Notes: generated by a model from the sequence alone, not told the origin. DNA of 64,000 bases from Candidatus Nanopelagicus hibericus (GCF_002288005.1 NZ_CP016771.1:682001-746000), one strand, 5' to 3'. Positions 38,997 to 47,970 are shown, counted from the first letter of the stretch. A program made the numbers and translations.

Positions 38997-40372
38997 TTCT
39001 CTCTCCCATTCCAGGCATCTTTAATAATGCTAGCTAGCTCTTCAAACTTCTCAGACCTTGATGCCTTGAGCAACACCACATCGCCAGCCGAAAAATTCTT
39101 GACTAACTCTAAAACAGCCTGCGGGTTTGAGCACTTATGTAGGAGCAAATTCCCCTCAAAATCCTTTTTTGCAGGCAGTGTGTAGAGCTCGGTGCCCACA
39201 CTGACTAGATGATCTATCCCAATCTCAACACAGTACTGCGCAACATCCTCATGGCCCGATTTCTCAGATCCACCTAACTCATGCATTTTGCCTAAAATCG
39301 CCCAAGATTGTCCGCCACCTTCTTGGCTTAAGAAAGCAAGTGACTTCACCGCTGCCTTCATACTTTCTGGATTAGCGTTGTAATAATCGTGAATTATTTT
39401 AATTTCGGAGAAATCCTCAATTTGCATGCGCCACTTACTGCTCAAAGCAGCGGTAGTAAGACCAAGAGATATTTTCTCACCACCTATACCAAGTGCATAT
39501 GCTGCGCCAGCAGCACCCAATGCGTTTGCAATTTGATGCTCACCTAGAACATGCAGTGATACTCGGCTTCGATCCTTTGGTGTGACTAGATCAAAATTTG
39601 CATATCCGCCGTGGATCTCAATATCAGCCGCTCTTATCTCCTGCCCCTCGCCAAAAAGTATTTTCTTAACCTTTGAATTTTCAGCCATTTTTGGTGTGAA
39701 AGAGTCATAACAACCTAAAACTGCAACTTTTCCCTCACCGAGGTTTTCTACCAACTCTGCCTTGGTTTTTGCTAATCTCTCAACAGAACCAAACTCACCT
39801 AAATGTGCCTGACCTACAACTAAGACCACGCCAACATCTGGTGATGAGATCTGGGTCAGCTTTGCAATATCACCAACATGTCTGGCTCCCATCTCTAAAA
39901 TACAATATTTTGTATCTTCTGTGCACCTAAGTAAAGTTAATGGCAATCCGATTTCGGTGTTTAGATTATCAATGGTCGAAATAGTTGGGCCAATATTTTT
40001 TAAAATAGAGTCTAAGAGCTCTTTAGTAGTGGTTTTTCCTTGTGAACCTGTAATTCCTATTACCTTAAGATCTTTAATGTTTTCTCTAACATATTTTGCT
40101 AGATCCAAAAGTGCTCGACCAACATCTGCCACCACAATTGATGAAACCTCAACTGGTTTAGAAACTAATGCAAATTTTGCCCCGGAAGACACAGCTTCGT
40201 TGACGAAATCATGACCATCCACATTTAACCCTTTGAAGGCTACAAAAAAAGTGCCATCTGTAGCATTTTTCGAATTGATCACCGGATTTTGATCAATCAT
40301 CATCTCCTCTGGAATATTGTGTAATTTCCCCGAAACTACCTGGGCAAATTTCGCTGCTGAAATTTTAATCAT
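38993..40372 (-). CDS. murF: UDP-MurNAc-tripeptide--D-Ala-D-Ala ligase
   Basis: A 459-aa Mur ligase adding the D-Ala-D-Ala dipeptide. The ATP loop is GITGSQGKTTTKEL (~110), followed by NTEIGLPLTLL, the MGARHVGDI region (~175) and IHDYYNANPESMKAAV (~335). The ATG overlaps the TGA of murE by four bases, consistent with one polycistronic mRNA. Confidence 0.97.
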   Translation of the reverse strand: MIKISAAKFAQVVSGKLHNIPEEMMIDQNPVINSKNATDGTFFVAFKGLNVDGHDFVNEAVSSGAKFALVSKPVEVSSIVVADVGRALLDLAKYVRENIKDLKVIGITGSQGKTTTKELLDSILKNIGPTISTIDNLNTEIGLPLTLLRCTEDTKYCILEMGARHVGDIAKLTQISSPDVGVVLVVGQAHLGEFGSVERLAKTKAELVENLGEGKVAVLGCYDSFTPKMAENSKVKKILFGEGQEIRAADIEIHGGYANFDLVTPKDRSRVSLHVLGEHQIANALGAAGAAYALGIGGEKISLGLTTAALSSKWRMQIEDFSEIKIIHDYYNANPESMKAAVKSLAFLSQEGGGQSWAILGKMHELGGSEKSGHEDVAQYCVEIGIDHLVSVGTELYTLPAKKDFEGNLLLHKCSNPQAVLELVKNFSAGDVVLLKASRSEKFEELASIIKDAWNGREK

Positions 40373-41838
40373 GATTTCTTGCCCTGCTTAATAGATTCAG
40401 ATAGCTCGATTCGATCATCAAATGGGGTGATAACGCCTTTAAAATCCTGTCCACTTTCATGTCCTTTTCCTAATACCAAAACCGTATCGCCATCCTTTGC
40501 TAGTTTCACTGCCTGATCAATTGCCTGCTTACGATCGGCCAATACAAATCCTTTACTACCCATCACAAGCCCATCAGTCATCTGCATCAAAATCTCATCA
40601 GCTGATTCAGAGCGTGGGTTATCGCTGGTAAAAATCGCTTGATCACAACCATCAAATAGCGCTTTACCCATTAAAGATCGCTTGCTGCTGTCTCTATCGC
40701 CACCACAACCTAATACACCAATAACACGACCTGAAGTAAAGGATCTGGCAGTTTTTAACACTCGCTCCACAGCATCTGGTGAATGGGCGTAATCAACTAA
40801 CGCGGTAAATGATTGCCCGGCATCTATTTTTTCTAGCCTTCCTGGAACAGAGTTGAGTTTAGGTAGGACAGATGTGATTTGGGAGGTGGCAACACCCGTT
40901 AAATTAGTTATTGCAACCGCTAGTAATAAATTCTCTAAATTAAAATCTCCTAGTAGCCCAAAATCACCAGCGATTACCTCACCTGTTTTAGTGGCAATTT
41001 CTACAAAAAATCCGTTTTTAGTTGGTTTTGAACTTTTTAAGTAATAATCCGCGCTGCTGGCTTTTTTAGAGACTGTGGTTACTGCAATAGCAGATTCACT
41101 TGCTAATTTGGCGCCATAGGCATCATCAATGTTAATTACCGCAACGCTGGCATACTCTGCGGTAAACAAGGCAGCTTTGGCAGCGAAGTAGGAGTCCATT
41201 GTCTTGTGATAATCCAGGTGATCTTGGGTGAGATTTGAAAACGCTACAACTTTATATTTGCATCCCTTGATGCGAGATTGATCAATCGCATGGCTACTGA
41301 CCTCCATAATGAGATTAGTACATCCTTTTTCTAGAGCTGTTGCTGCCAGAGCTTGTAATTCATCTGCCTCTGGCGTGGTTCTTGCGGTTTGTAAATCTTG
41401 ACCACCAACTTGAACTCCCAAAGTTCCAATTAGCGCAGATTCCTGGCCACATAGCTGCCAAATTTGTTTAACCAAATTAGCGGTGGTGGTTTTTCCATTA
41501 GTGCCAGTCACACCTGCTGCAATTAATTGCTCAAATGGATGGTTAAACAACCACGCAGTAATTGGACCGATAAACTTTCTAGGCTCAGGAGTTATAAAAC
41601 TTGGAATTCCTGCATCCAATTTTTTATCACTTAATACCGCAGCAGCGCCATTGCTTACTGCCTGCTCAATAAATTTTGCCCCGTGTGTCTTACTCCCAGC
41701 AAATGCGATAAATAGATCACCCTTTTTCACCTGCTGTGCATTTATGCAAACCCCAGAAATCATGCAGTTTCGGTCAAAGATTTTTGCATCAAAATCTGCA
41801 AGTGATTTACTGATGGAAATCTTTGGCCTAATACTCAT
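40369..41838 (-). CDS. murE: UDP-MurNAc-tripeptide synthetase, probably meso-DAP adding
   Basis: A 489-aa Mur ligase adding the third stem residue. It has ATP loop GVTGTNGKTTTANLV (~113), NLTQDHLDYHKTM (~210) and the substrate-selective motif DNPRSESADEI (~400). DNPR is the known signature for meso-diaminopimelate rather than lysine, so an A1gamma-type peptidoglycan is predicted. It starts two bases after ftsI ends. Confidence 0.97.
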   Translation of the reverse strand: MSIRPKISISKSLADFDAKIFDRNCMISGVCINAQQVKKGDLFIAFAGSKTHGAKFIEQAVSNGAAAVLSDKKLDAGIPSFITPEPRKFIGPITAWLFNHPFEQLIAAGVTGTNGKTTTANLVKQIWQLCGQESALIGTLGVQVGGQDLQTARTTPEADELQALAATALEKGCTNLIMEVSSHAIDQSRIKGCKYKVVAFSNLTQDHLDYHKTMDSYFAAKAALFTAEYASVAVINIDDAYGAKLASESAIAVTTVSKKASSADYYLKSSKPTKNGFFVEIATKTGEVIAGDFGLLGDFNLENLLLAVAITNLTGVATSQITSVLPKLNSVPGRLEKIDAGQSFTALVDYAHSPDAVERVLKTARSFTSGRVIGVLGCGGDRDSSKRSLMGKALFDGCDQAIFTSDNPRSESADEILMQMTDGLVMGSKGFVLADRKQAIDQAVKLAKDGDTVLVLGKGHESGQDFKGVITPFDDRIELSESIKQGKKS

Positions 41839-41840
41839 TA

Positions 41841-43649
41841 TTAAGCCCCGCTCTTTGCTTTTGTACTCACTGCAGATTTTAAAGCAGCTTCAGTTAGGCT
41901 AAAAATAGTTTTATCGGTTTTTGTGGGCTGCACCCGCTTACTTTGCAACACAAAACTCATTACCTTTTTAAATACTGGTCCAGCCAATACTCCACCCCAA
42001 TGCATTCCTTGTGGGTCTTGAATGGTCACACTAACTACAAACTCAGGTGCATCAGCTGGTGCAAAACCCACAAATGATGCGGTGTAGCCGCTATAGCAAC
42101 CGCACGCTGTGTTATAGCGATTTGCAGTTCCAGTTTTTCCTGCAATTCGGTAGCCAGGAATTGCCGCTGAAGGCGCAGTTCCGTTTTTGGAAACAACACT
42201 TTCCATCATGGCTCTCATATTTTGCGAGGTTTGCTCACTTAAAACTCTTACCGATGCATTTTCCTTTGCCTGGGTGTACTTCCCGCTCTCATCAACCACA
42301 CCAGCCAATATTGAAGGTGAAACTCGTACGCCATTGTTTGCAATTGTGGCAAAGACTGAGGTGGTTTGCATAGCAGTTAATGAATAACCCTGACCAAAAG
42401 CAAATGTTGGCAAAGAGGTGCCAGACCAATCTTTCACTTGTAGTAGTGAGCCAGCGGATTCACCAGGAAGTTTTGAATTAGTACTTTGTCCCATACCAAA
42501 TTTACGTAGGTACTCATACAATCGATCTTTACCCAACTTTTGGCCAATTTGTATTGATCCGGTATTACTTGAAACCGCAAGCAATCCAGTAGTAGTTAAT
42601 CGCTGCGTTGGATGCTTTTCATGGTCATGGAAGTACTCATCTGCAACCTTCATTTTGTAAGGAATAGTAAATACCGACTCCGGGGTAATCAGACCCTCTT
42701 CCATCGCAGCTGCCACAGTAATTACTTTTCCAGTTGAACCTGGTTCGTATACATCTTGCACCGCTGGGTTGCGCAGTTTGCCCAAAGTAATTGAGTTTGA
42801 ATTGTTGGGATCAAATGTTGGCGCACTTGCTTGCGCCAAAATGGCACCAGTTTTTGGATCCATAACTATTACCGTGCCTGATTGTGCCCTAGCCGAGGAA
42901 ACCGCCTGATTAATGGCGTTTTGCGCAACCCATTGAATGTCTCGATCAATAGTTAATCGAATACTAGTTCCAGCTTTTGCCTCCACACTAACTCGTTCAG
43001 AACCGGGGATTATTTTTCCGCGACCATTTGCGTAGGCGTATTTACCATTTGTGCCAGCAAGTAAATTATTTAGACTACTTTCAATTCCAGAAGCACCTGC
43101 TCCTTGATCGTTGATAATTCCCACCAAAGATGCAGTCAATAATCCGCTTGGGTAATCACGAATATAGCTGCGCTCTGGCACAAAGCCAGCTATTCGCTTA
43201 CTAATTCCTGCTTTACTTTTTAAGAGAATTGAATTGTATTTTTCAATTGCTTCATAAACTTCACTCCACTTAGCTGGGGTGATATCTTTGGCGATCAATA
43301 CATATCGTCGTTCTCCGGTAAGGTCAGGTAGAAGTTGGCTGGGAGTCATTCCTAGAATTGGTGCCACTATATTTGCGGCAGTTACTGGGTCATTAACCAC
43401 TGTTTGATCAACGGCAATATTTATTGCTGTGATACTTCTTGCTAATTCAACCCCATTGATATCGTAGATTGTCCCTCGCGGTGCCAAAAGTGTTGCCGTT
43501 TTACCCAACTCAACATTCGCCTTTTCGACATAGCCATTTGCTCTGATTGCCTGAATTTCAATTAAGCGCAATCCGAAAAGTAAAAAAATGACAATTGCAA
43601 TTGCCACAATTTTGCGAATTCGATCCTGCACCAGTCGAGATTGATTCAT
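41841..43649 (-). CDS. ftsI: Septal penicillin-binding protein (FtsI/PBP3 type)
   Basis: A 602-aa class B transpeptidase. It has one N-terminal anchor (~12-30), a dimerisation/pedestal domain and a transpeptidase domain with the serine motif STGK (EPGSTGKVITVAAAM, ~305), SSN (AVSSNTGS, ~360) and KTG (AGKTGTANRYN, ~510). There are no C-terminal PASTA repeats. It crosslinks septal peptidoglycan together with FtsW. The start overlaps the stop of the ftsL-like gene. Confidence 0.96.
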   Translation of the reverse strand: MNQSRLVQDRIRKIVAIAIVIFLLFGLRLIEIQAIRANGYVEKANVELGKTATLLAPRGTIYDINGVELARSITAINIAVDQTVVNDPVTAANIVAPILGMTPSQLLPDLTGERRYVLIAKDITPAKWSEVYEAIEKYNSILLKSKAGISKRIAGFVPERSYIRDYPSGLLTASLVGIINDQGAGASGIESSLNNLLAGTNGKYAYANGRGKIIPGSERVSVEAKAGTSIRLTIDRDIQWVAQNAINQAVSSARAQSGTVIVMDPKTGAILAQASAPTFDPNNSNSITLGKLRNPAVQDVYEPGSTGKVITVAAAMEEGLITPESVFTIPYKMKVADEYFHDHEKHPTQRLTTTGLLAVSSNTGSIQIGQKLGKDRLYEYLRKFGMGQSTNSKLPGESAGSLLQVKDWSGTSLPTFAFGQGYSLTAMQTTSVFATIANNGVRVSPSILAGVVDESGKYTQAKENASVRVLSEQTSQNMRAMMESVVSKNGTAPSAAIPGYRIAGKTGTANRYNTACGCYSGYTASFVGFAPADAPEFVVSVTIQDPQGMHWGGVLAGPVFKKVMSFVLQSKRVQPTKTDKTIFSLTEAALKSAVSTKAKSGA

Positions 43650-44029
43650 TAGCCACCTACCGAGATATCTAGAAACCTTGGGTTACTACTAGGGACCATG
43701 CCTAATTTGCTTGCTTGCTCAGCTAATTTTTCAGGTGAGGATTTTTGTGCCACTTGGCGCAAAATTGCCTCTCGCTGATCAGTTAATAGCTGCGCCTCTT
43801 GTTTGAGTTGCTTTAGCAAGAATGCATCCCTTGCGAGCGCAGTATTAATCACCAAAAGTGATAGCAGCCCTGCGGTAAAAATAGTTGCAATGAAAATTAC
43901 AAAGGTGCGCTGGGCTGCAACCTCACCAGACTTAATCTCTGGAACAAGTCGTAAAACAGCTTTGTTAGTTTTTTCGCGGACAATCTTGCGAGATATTTCT
44001 ATCGCCGGTGCTAACTCAAATATCGCCAT
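43649..44029 (-). CDS. ftsL: FtsL-like division protein
   Basis: A 126-aa bitopic protein with a cytoplasmic N-terminus (~1-40), one helix (FVIFIATIFTAGLLSLLVI, ~42-62) and an external heptad-rich segment (LLKQLKQEAQLLTDQREAILRQ cut by one turn) followed by PEKLAEQASKLGMVP. The layout and position between rsmH and ftsI are those of FtsL, which pairs with FtsB/DivIC. Sequence identity within FtsL is low, so the call rests on layout and context. Confidence 0.85.
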   Translation of the reverse strand: MAIFELAPAIEISRKIVREKTNKAVLRLVPEIKSGEVAAQRTFVIFIATIFTAGLLSLLVINTALARDAFLLKQLKQEAQLLTDQREAILRQVAQKSSPEKLAEQASKLGMVPSSNPRFLDISVGG

Positions 44030-44982
44030 TAGGCAGCCACCCGTTCAATCGCTCGAAGTCGCATCGATTGGGAACGTGGATTACTTATCTGCTCATTTTC
44101 ATCAGCACCCTGGCTGCTGCTGAGTAATAATTTGTAGCTTGCTGCTGAGTTAGGAAGCTCAACAGGTAGCCCCCGTGGGGTGGATGATTTTGTAACATTT
44201 GCAAAACACCCTTTAACAATTCGATCCTCCAGGGATTGATAAGACATCACTACCAAGCGCCCACCAATACTTAAGGCTGATAAGGCAGCTGGAATTGCTC
44301 GCTCTAAAATGGTGAGCTCTTGATTAACCTCTATCCGAATTGCTTGAAAGGTGCGCTTAGCCGGATTACCACCAGTGCGCCGAGCTGCTGCTGGAATTGA
44401 GTCTTTAACTATCTGCGCTAGATCCTTAGTGGTATTTAACTCACCGGCTGTTCGCGCCTTGATAATGTTTTCTGCGATCTTGCTAGCAAATTTTTCTTCG
44501 CCATAATTTTGTAGAATTTTTGCCAACTGTCCGTGAGAGTAGCTACTGAGTACCTGGGCTGCGGTTATGGCAGCACGCTGATCCATCCGCATATCAAGGG
44601 GTGCTTCATAGGCGTAGGAGAAGCCCCGCTCTGCCTGGTCTAGTTGCATTGAGGAGACACCTAAATCAAACAAAATTGCATCAGCGCTTTCTAATCCAGC
44701 GGTAAGAAGTGACGGTTGAATCTGATCAAATGTGGTGTTAATAAATGTGGTGCGCTTTTCATACTTAGCTAAATTAGATTTAGCGATGCTAATCGCCGAT
44801 GCATCTCGGTCTAAACCAATTAACTGTAAGTTGGGAAATCGCTCTAGAAATACCTTGGCATGGCCACCTAGACCTAGTGTGGCGTCAATTAAGTAAGGTT
44901 TAGATTTATTTTCAAGTGCTGGAGATAGCAAATCTACACAGCGCTCAACTGCCACTGGTGTGTGCGAAACCTTTGCACTCAT
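44029..44982 (-). CDS. rsmH: 16S rRNA (cytosine-1402-N4)-methyltransferase
   Basis: A 317-aa SAM-dependent methyltransferase (MraW). Seen are DATLGLGGHAKVFLERF (~33, SAM site), GLDRDASAI, ILFDLGVSSMQLD (~105), FSYAYEAPLDMRMD, and the C-terminal VVMSYQSLEDRIVK. It methylates C1402 in the decoding centre. A purine-rich run ending in AGAGG precedes its ATG; upstream lies the large stem-loop described separately. Confidence 0.96.
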   Translation of the reverse strand: MSAKVSHTPVAVERCVDLLSPALENKSKPYLIDATLGLGGHAKVFLERFPNLQLIGLDRDASAISIAKSNLAKYEKRTTFINTTFDQIQPSLLTAGLESADAILFDLGVSSMQLDQAERGFSYAYEAPLDMRMDQRAAITAAQVLSSYSHGQLAKILQNYGEEKFASKIAENIIKARTAGELNTTKDLAQIVKDSIPAAARRTGGNPAKRTFQAIRIEVNQELTILERAIPAALSALSIGGRLVVMSYQSLEDRIVKGCFANVTKSSTPRGLPVELPNSAASYKLLLSSSQGADENEQISNPRSQSMRLRAIERVAA

Positions 44983-45045
44983 TTGCCTCTCCCCCTTTTT
45001 TTCTTCTTCTTTTTCTTAGAACTTTTATTACTTTCATCTACCCAG

Positions 45046-45152
45046 ATATCTACTTAGGTCACCGCCACTTGACGGAACTTTTTTCAATAATGCGCGGCAC
45101 CGGGGAAGTGGCGCCGCGAATTTTTATAAGTGGCGGTGGCCTAAATAGATAT
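45046..45152 (-). repeat. Large two-tier stem-loop between mraZ and rsmH
   Basis: Arms of 25 bases at 45046-45070 and 45128-45152 are inverted copies with 23 of 25 positions matching. Inside them a second stem of 9 bp (45093-45101 with 45110-45118, one G-U on the minus strand) closes an 8-base loop. In the mraZ-rsmH transcript this would be a very stable structure of 107 bases that begins about 10 bases after the mraZ stop. The motif GCCACTT occurs in both the outer 5' arm and the inner hairpin, so two pairings with the 3' arm compete. No poly-U follows the structure, so a plain terminator is unlikely. Confidence 0.85.
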
Positions 45153-45162
45153 TTGTTTGGAT

Positions 45163-45597
45163 TTAGAACAATCCAGGTAGTACCTCCTCTGATACATCAG
45201 CAAAGGTTTTTTCACGATCTGCTAAATACTTACCCCAAGCAGTTTGATCCCAAATTTCAAGTCGGGTATTAGCACCAATTACTACGCAATTTTTTTCTAA
45301 GCTGGCGTAAGTTCTAAGTCCAGATGGAATATTGATTCGACCTTGGTTATCTGGCACCTCATCATGAGCACCGGCAAACATCACTCTTAAATAATCACGA
45401 GAATTTTTCTGAGTGACTGGTGCTTGACGTAATCTTTCAGTAATTAATGCAAACTCAGCTGCTGGAAAAACATAAAGGCAGTTCTCCTGACCCTTTGTTA
45501 TTACTAAACCATCTGCTAATTCATCTCTAAATCGAGCTGGCAAAATTAATCTGCCCTTTTCATCAAGTTTGGGCTCATGGGTGCCAAGAAACATCAA
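45163..45597 (-). CDS. mraZ: Transcriptional regulator MraZ
   Basis: A 144-aa MraZ with two SpoVT/AbrB-like halves: [26 protein letters not shown] cut into [12 protein letters not shown] (~12-25), and [13 protein letters not shown] (~82-95). The DxxGR pairs are the family's DNA-binding signature. MraZ forms ring oligomers that bind tandem G-rich repeats upstream of its own gene, and such an array is present at 45633-45697. First gene of the division cluster. Confidence 0.96.
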   Translation of the reverse strand: MMFLGTHEPKLDEKGRLILPARFRDELADGLVITKGQENCLYVFPAAEFALITERLRQAPVTQKNSRDYLRVMFAGAHDEVPDNQGRINIPSGLRTYASLEKNCVVIGANTRLEIWDQTAWGKYLADREKTFADVSEEVLPGLF

Positions 45598-45632
45598 CTG
45601 GCCTCCCCACGCTCAGATTACGGCTTAGGCCA

Positions 45633-45697
45633 CCACTTTACTCCCTTTTTCCCCACTTTCAACCCCCCTCACCCACTATCACTCCACTACCCTCCCA
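45633..45697 (-). promoter_or_regulatory. mraZ: Predicted MraZ operator: G-rich repeats with ~10-base period
   Basis: On the minus strand, upstream of mraZ, short G-rich boxes recur at nearly constant spacing: TGGG, GTGG, GTGG, GGGG, GTGG, AGGG, GTGG. Their plus-strand complements start at 45694, 45684, 45673, 45663, 45653, 45643 and 45633. MraZ is known to bind direct repeats of TGGGN or AAAGTG type with about one helical turn between them. The array begins 36 bases from the mraZ start, where an autoregulatory site is expected. Confidence 0.65.
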
Positions 45698-45710
45698 GCC
45701 GAAAATGGGC

Positions 45711-45736
45711 ATAAAAAAACCGCCCAGATAGGCGGT
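45711..45736 (-). terminator. Intrinsic terminator after the DUF3040 gene
   Basis: On the minus strand ACCGCC and GGCGGT pair (6 bp, loop TATCTG), followed directly by seven T. It lies 20 bases after the DUF3040 stop and separates that gene from mraZ transcription. Confidence 0.8.
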
Positions 45737-45755
45737 AGGCGACTCTTAATGCAGC

Positions 45756-46100
45756 TTAATTCTGGTTGTTACGCCGATCCCATCTCTCCTCGAGCCCTTG
45801 CCCCCACCCCGGCTTTTTTACCCCTTTAAAGCCAGTTTTCACCGTGAGGTTGGTGATGAAGAGCAACAATCCAGCTAGACAGATTAGAAATGCAATCACT
45901 CCCACTGCGGTGACCTGAGCGATCAGACCGCTGATCAAAACCAGCAAACCAACTACCACAATGCTTAAGCCCAAGAGCGCCCGAGAGCCCTGGCGGGTGC
46001 GAGCCTTACCGGTCAAGGTAGATAGCAGCCGTGGATCCTCTTGCTCCAATGCAGCCTCCATCTCAGCAAGAAGTTTTTTTTCGTGGTCAGAAAGTGCCAT
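45756..46100 (-). CDS. DUF3040 small membrane protein
   Basis: A 114-aa protein with the DUF3040 opening MALSDHEKKLLAEMEAAL, then two adjacent hydrophobic helices (LLGLSIVVVGLLVLISGLI and VGVIAFLICLAGLLLFI, ~43-85) and a basic, aromatic tail. The family is restricted mostly to actinobacteria and often lies just upstream of mraZ; its function is unknown. The ATG at 46100 matches the family start; a frame extending to 46118 is less likely. Confidence 0.88.
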   Translation of the reverse strand: MALSDHEKKLLAEMEAALEQEDPRLLSTLTGKARTRQGSRALLGLSIVVVGLLVLISGLIAQVTAVGVIAFLICLAGLLLFITNLTVKTGFKGVKKPGWGQGLEERWDRRNNQN

Positions 46101-46144
46101 ATTCGAAATATAGAGCACTTGACGATATTTTTAAACCTAAAGGC

Positions 46145-47329
46145 TCACTCTTCTTCGTGATCTTCAACCAACCTGGCTGGGCGCAGACTGCCTCTGCCAA
46201 ATTTGGCTTTAATCCGGTCAATCGCAGAATCGGCTTGACGCCAACTGCTGGCACGTTCGCCCAAAACCATCTGGTGCAGCTCCTCATTGACCACCAAGGA
46301 ATCTAATGAGACCCCAACTAATCTAATTAGCGCTCGATCAAGATGCAGGTTTAGATATAGCTTTTTCACCACCTCAAATATCTCTTGGGTTCCAGAAACT
46401 GGCAGATCCAAACTCTTTGATCTAGTTATTGTTTTAAAATCTGCAAATCTGACTTTAATTGAAACTGTGTTGGTGGCAAAGTTTTTCTCTCGCATTCGTT
46501 CTACACTTTTCTCAGTCAATCTTAAGAACTCCTTTAAGATCTCCTCCGATTGATCTAGATCGGTATCAAATGTTTCAGAGGCGCTGATGCTTTTTTCAAT
46601 ATGCACACTTTCAACATCTCGATAATCCCTACCCCAAGCCAACTCATAAAGTGAAGCACCACTTGCTTGGCCTAAAACCCTAATTAATGTACTACGCGGC
46701 GTATTGGCAATATCGCCAACTGTCATTAAGCCAATCTTTGCTAATTGCTCATTAGTTTTTGGTCCAACTCCCCATATTTCCTTAGCTGGCAGTGGGTGAA
46801 GAAACTCCAAAACTTTTCCTGGATCTATCTCCAGCACCCCATTTGGTTTACAGTGATTTGAAGCGATTTTTGCGATAAATTTGTTATGGGCAATTCCAAC
46901 AGAACATGTGATTCCTTCACGTGCTTCAACCTCTTTTCTAATTGAATCGGCAATTTGTCTGCCGGTGCCAAGAAGTTTTCTTGCCCCTGTCACATCTAAG
47001 AACGCTTCATCCAGAGAGATCGGTTCGACTAAGGGCGTAACATCTTCAAAAATTTTCATCACACTCTCTGAGACCTCTGCGTATCTAGCCATATCAGGGG
47101 CAATAAAAACCGCGTGCGGTGCTAAAGCCTTTGCCTTATAAATTGGCATCGCAGCTTTGATACCAAATTTTCTTGCTTCATAATTTGCGGCTGAGACCAC
47201 ACCACGTCTGCCTGCGCCAACAACTACAGCTTTGCCTTTTAATTTTGGATTATCTTTTTCTGCAACCGATGCGTAGAAAGCATCCATATCTACATGCAAA
47301 ATGGTTGCAAATCCCTCGCTAAAACTCAT
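46145..47329 (-). CDS. dinB: DNA polymerase IV (Y family)
   Basis: A 394-aa translesion polymerase. The catalytic acids are in ILHVDMDAFYASVAE (~12) and the SLDEAFLDVTG motif (~103). The helix-hairpin-helix (VGDIANTPRSTLIRVLG) and the little-finger domain (~240-355) follow. There is no clear C-terminal clamp-binding pentapeptide; LRPARLVED is the last recognisable part. No LexA box was seen upstream. Confidence 0.95.
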   Translation of the reverse strand: MSFSEGFATILHVDMDAFYASVAEKDNPKLKGKAVVVGAGRRGVVSAANYEARKFGIKAAMPIYKAKALAPHAVFIAPDMARYAEVSESVMKIFEDVTPLVEPISLDEAFLDVTGARKLLGTGRQIADSIRKEVEAREGITCSVGIAHNKFIAKIASNHCKPNGVLEIDPGKVLEFLHPLPAKEIWGVGPKTNEQLAKIGLMTVGDIANTPRSTLIRVLGQASGASLYELAWGRDYRDVESVHIEKSISASETFDTDLDQSEEILKEFLRLTEKSVERMREKNFATNTVSIKVRFADFKTITRSKSLDLPVSGTQEIFEVVKKLYLNLHLDRALIRLVGVSLDSLVVNEELHQMVLGERASSWRQADSAIDRIKAKFGRGSLRPARLVEDHEEE

Positions 47330-47350
47330 AAATTTTCCACAAAAAAATCG

Positions 47351-47379
47351 TTAGACATACCTTAAGTTTAGGTTATATA
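47351..47379 (+). promoter_or_regulatory. Candidate sigma70-type promoter with overlapping inverted repeats
   Basis: TTAGAC (47351-47356) and TATATA (47374-47379) are 17 bases apart, upstream of the DoxX gene. Two imperfect inverted repeats overlap it: CCTTAAGTTTAGG in the spacer and AGGTTATATACCT over the -10. Such symmetry may mark a repressor site. The regulator is unknown. Confidence 0.5.
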
Positions 47380-47464
47380 CCTGAGAGTAATGACTAGGCT
47401 GATAATTAAACGAATAGATCAAGCCAAATTGGTGAGAATCTCTGAAAGGTAAATAAGGGAATAC

Positions 47465-47887
47465 ATGTCAATTACTGAACTTTTACTAGTTGTTGGACGG
47501 GTGCTTTTTGCGCTCTTGTTTATTAGCTCTGGAATTTCGCATATAACCAAAAATGCTGCGATGACAAGCTACGCTCAATATAAGAAGATACCAATGGCAA
47601 AGTTTGCCGTTTACATAACCGGAGTAATGCTCGTGCTAGGTGGGCTTTATATTGCACTTGGTTTCTATGCTGACCTAGGCGCACTATTACTTGCTGCATT
47701 CTTACTTCCCACCGCCTTCTTAATGCACCCATTCTGGAAAGAGAGTGATGCGACTGCTAAGCAAAACGAGAGCATCTCTTTTTTCAAAGATCTTGCATTA
47801 GCTGGTGCGGCAATGATTATTTTCGCACTACTTCGCGGTGGCGCAGATTTTGGAAACACGGTAGGAACTCTGCTTTTCTTTGGCTAA
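47465..47887 (+). CDS. DoxX-family membrane protein
   Basis: A 140-aa protein with four membrane helices and the DoxX opening VVGRVLFALLFISSGISHI, followed by YITGVMLVLGGLYIALGF. DoxX proteins are small quinone- or thiol-linked membrane proteins; the exact role is not known. AAGGG precedes the ATG. It is followed by a strong hairpin, so it is probably transcribed alone from the promoter at 47351-47379. Confidence 0.85.
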   Translation: MSITELLLVVGRVLFALLFISSGISHITKNAAMTSYAQYKKIPMAKFAVYITGVMLVLGGLYIALGFYADLGALLLAAFLLPTAFLMHPFWKESDATAKQNESISFFKDLALAGAAMIIFALLRGGADFGNTVGTLLFFG

Positions 47888-47896
47888 TATTTAAAC

Positions 47897-47934
47897 AAAC
47901 CGCCCCTACTTTTTTATACTTTGGGGCGGTTTTC
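47897..47934 (+). terminator. Terminator after the DoxX gene
   Basis: AAACCGCCCC pairs with GGGGCGGTTT (10 bp) around an AT-rich 16-base loop, ending in TTTTC. It can act in either direction. Confidence 0.8.
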
Positions 47935-47970
47935 TCATGATTAACCACATTTGTATGAAAGCATCGCCTC

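Noticed and set aside
45046-45152. Reading the mraZ-rsmH stem-loop as a simple intrinsic terminator
   Set aside because: No T run follows either arm on the minus strand, the stem is far longer than a normal terminator, and the downstream genes belong to the same cluster.
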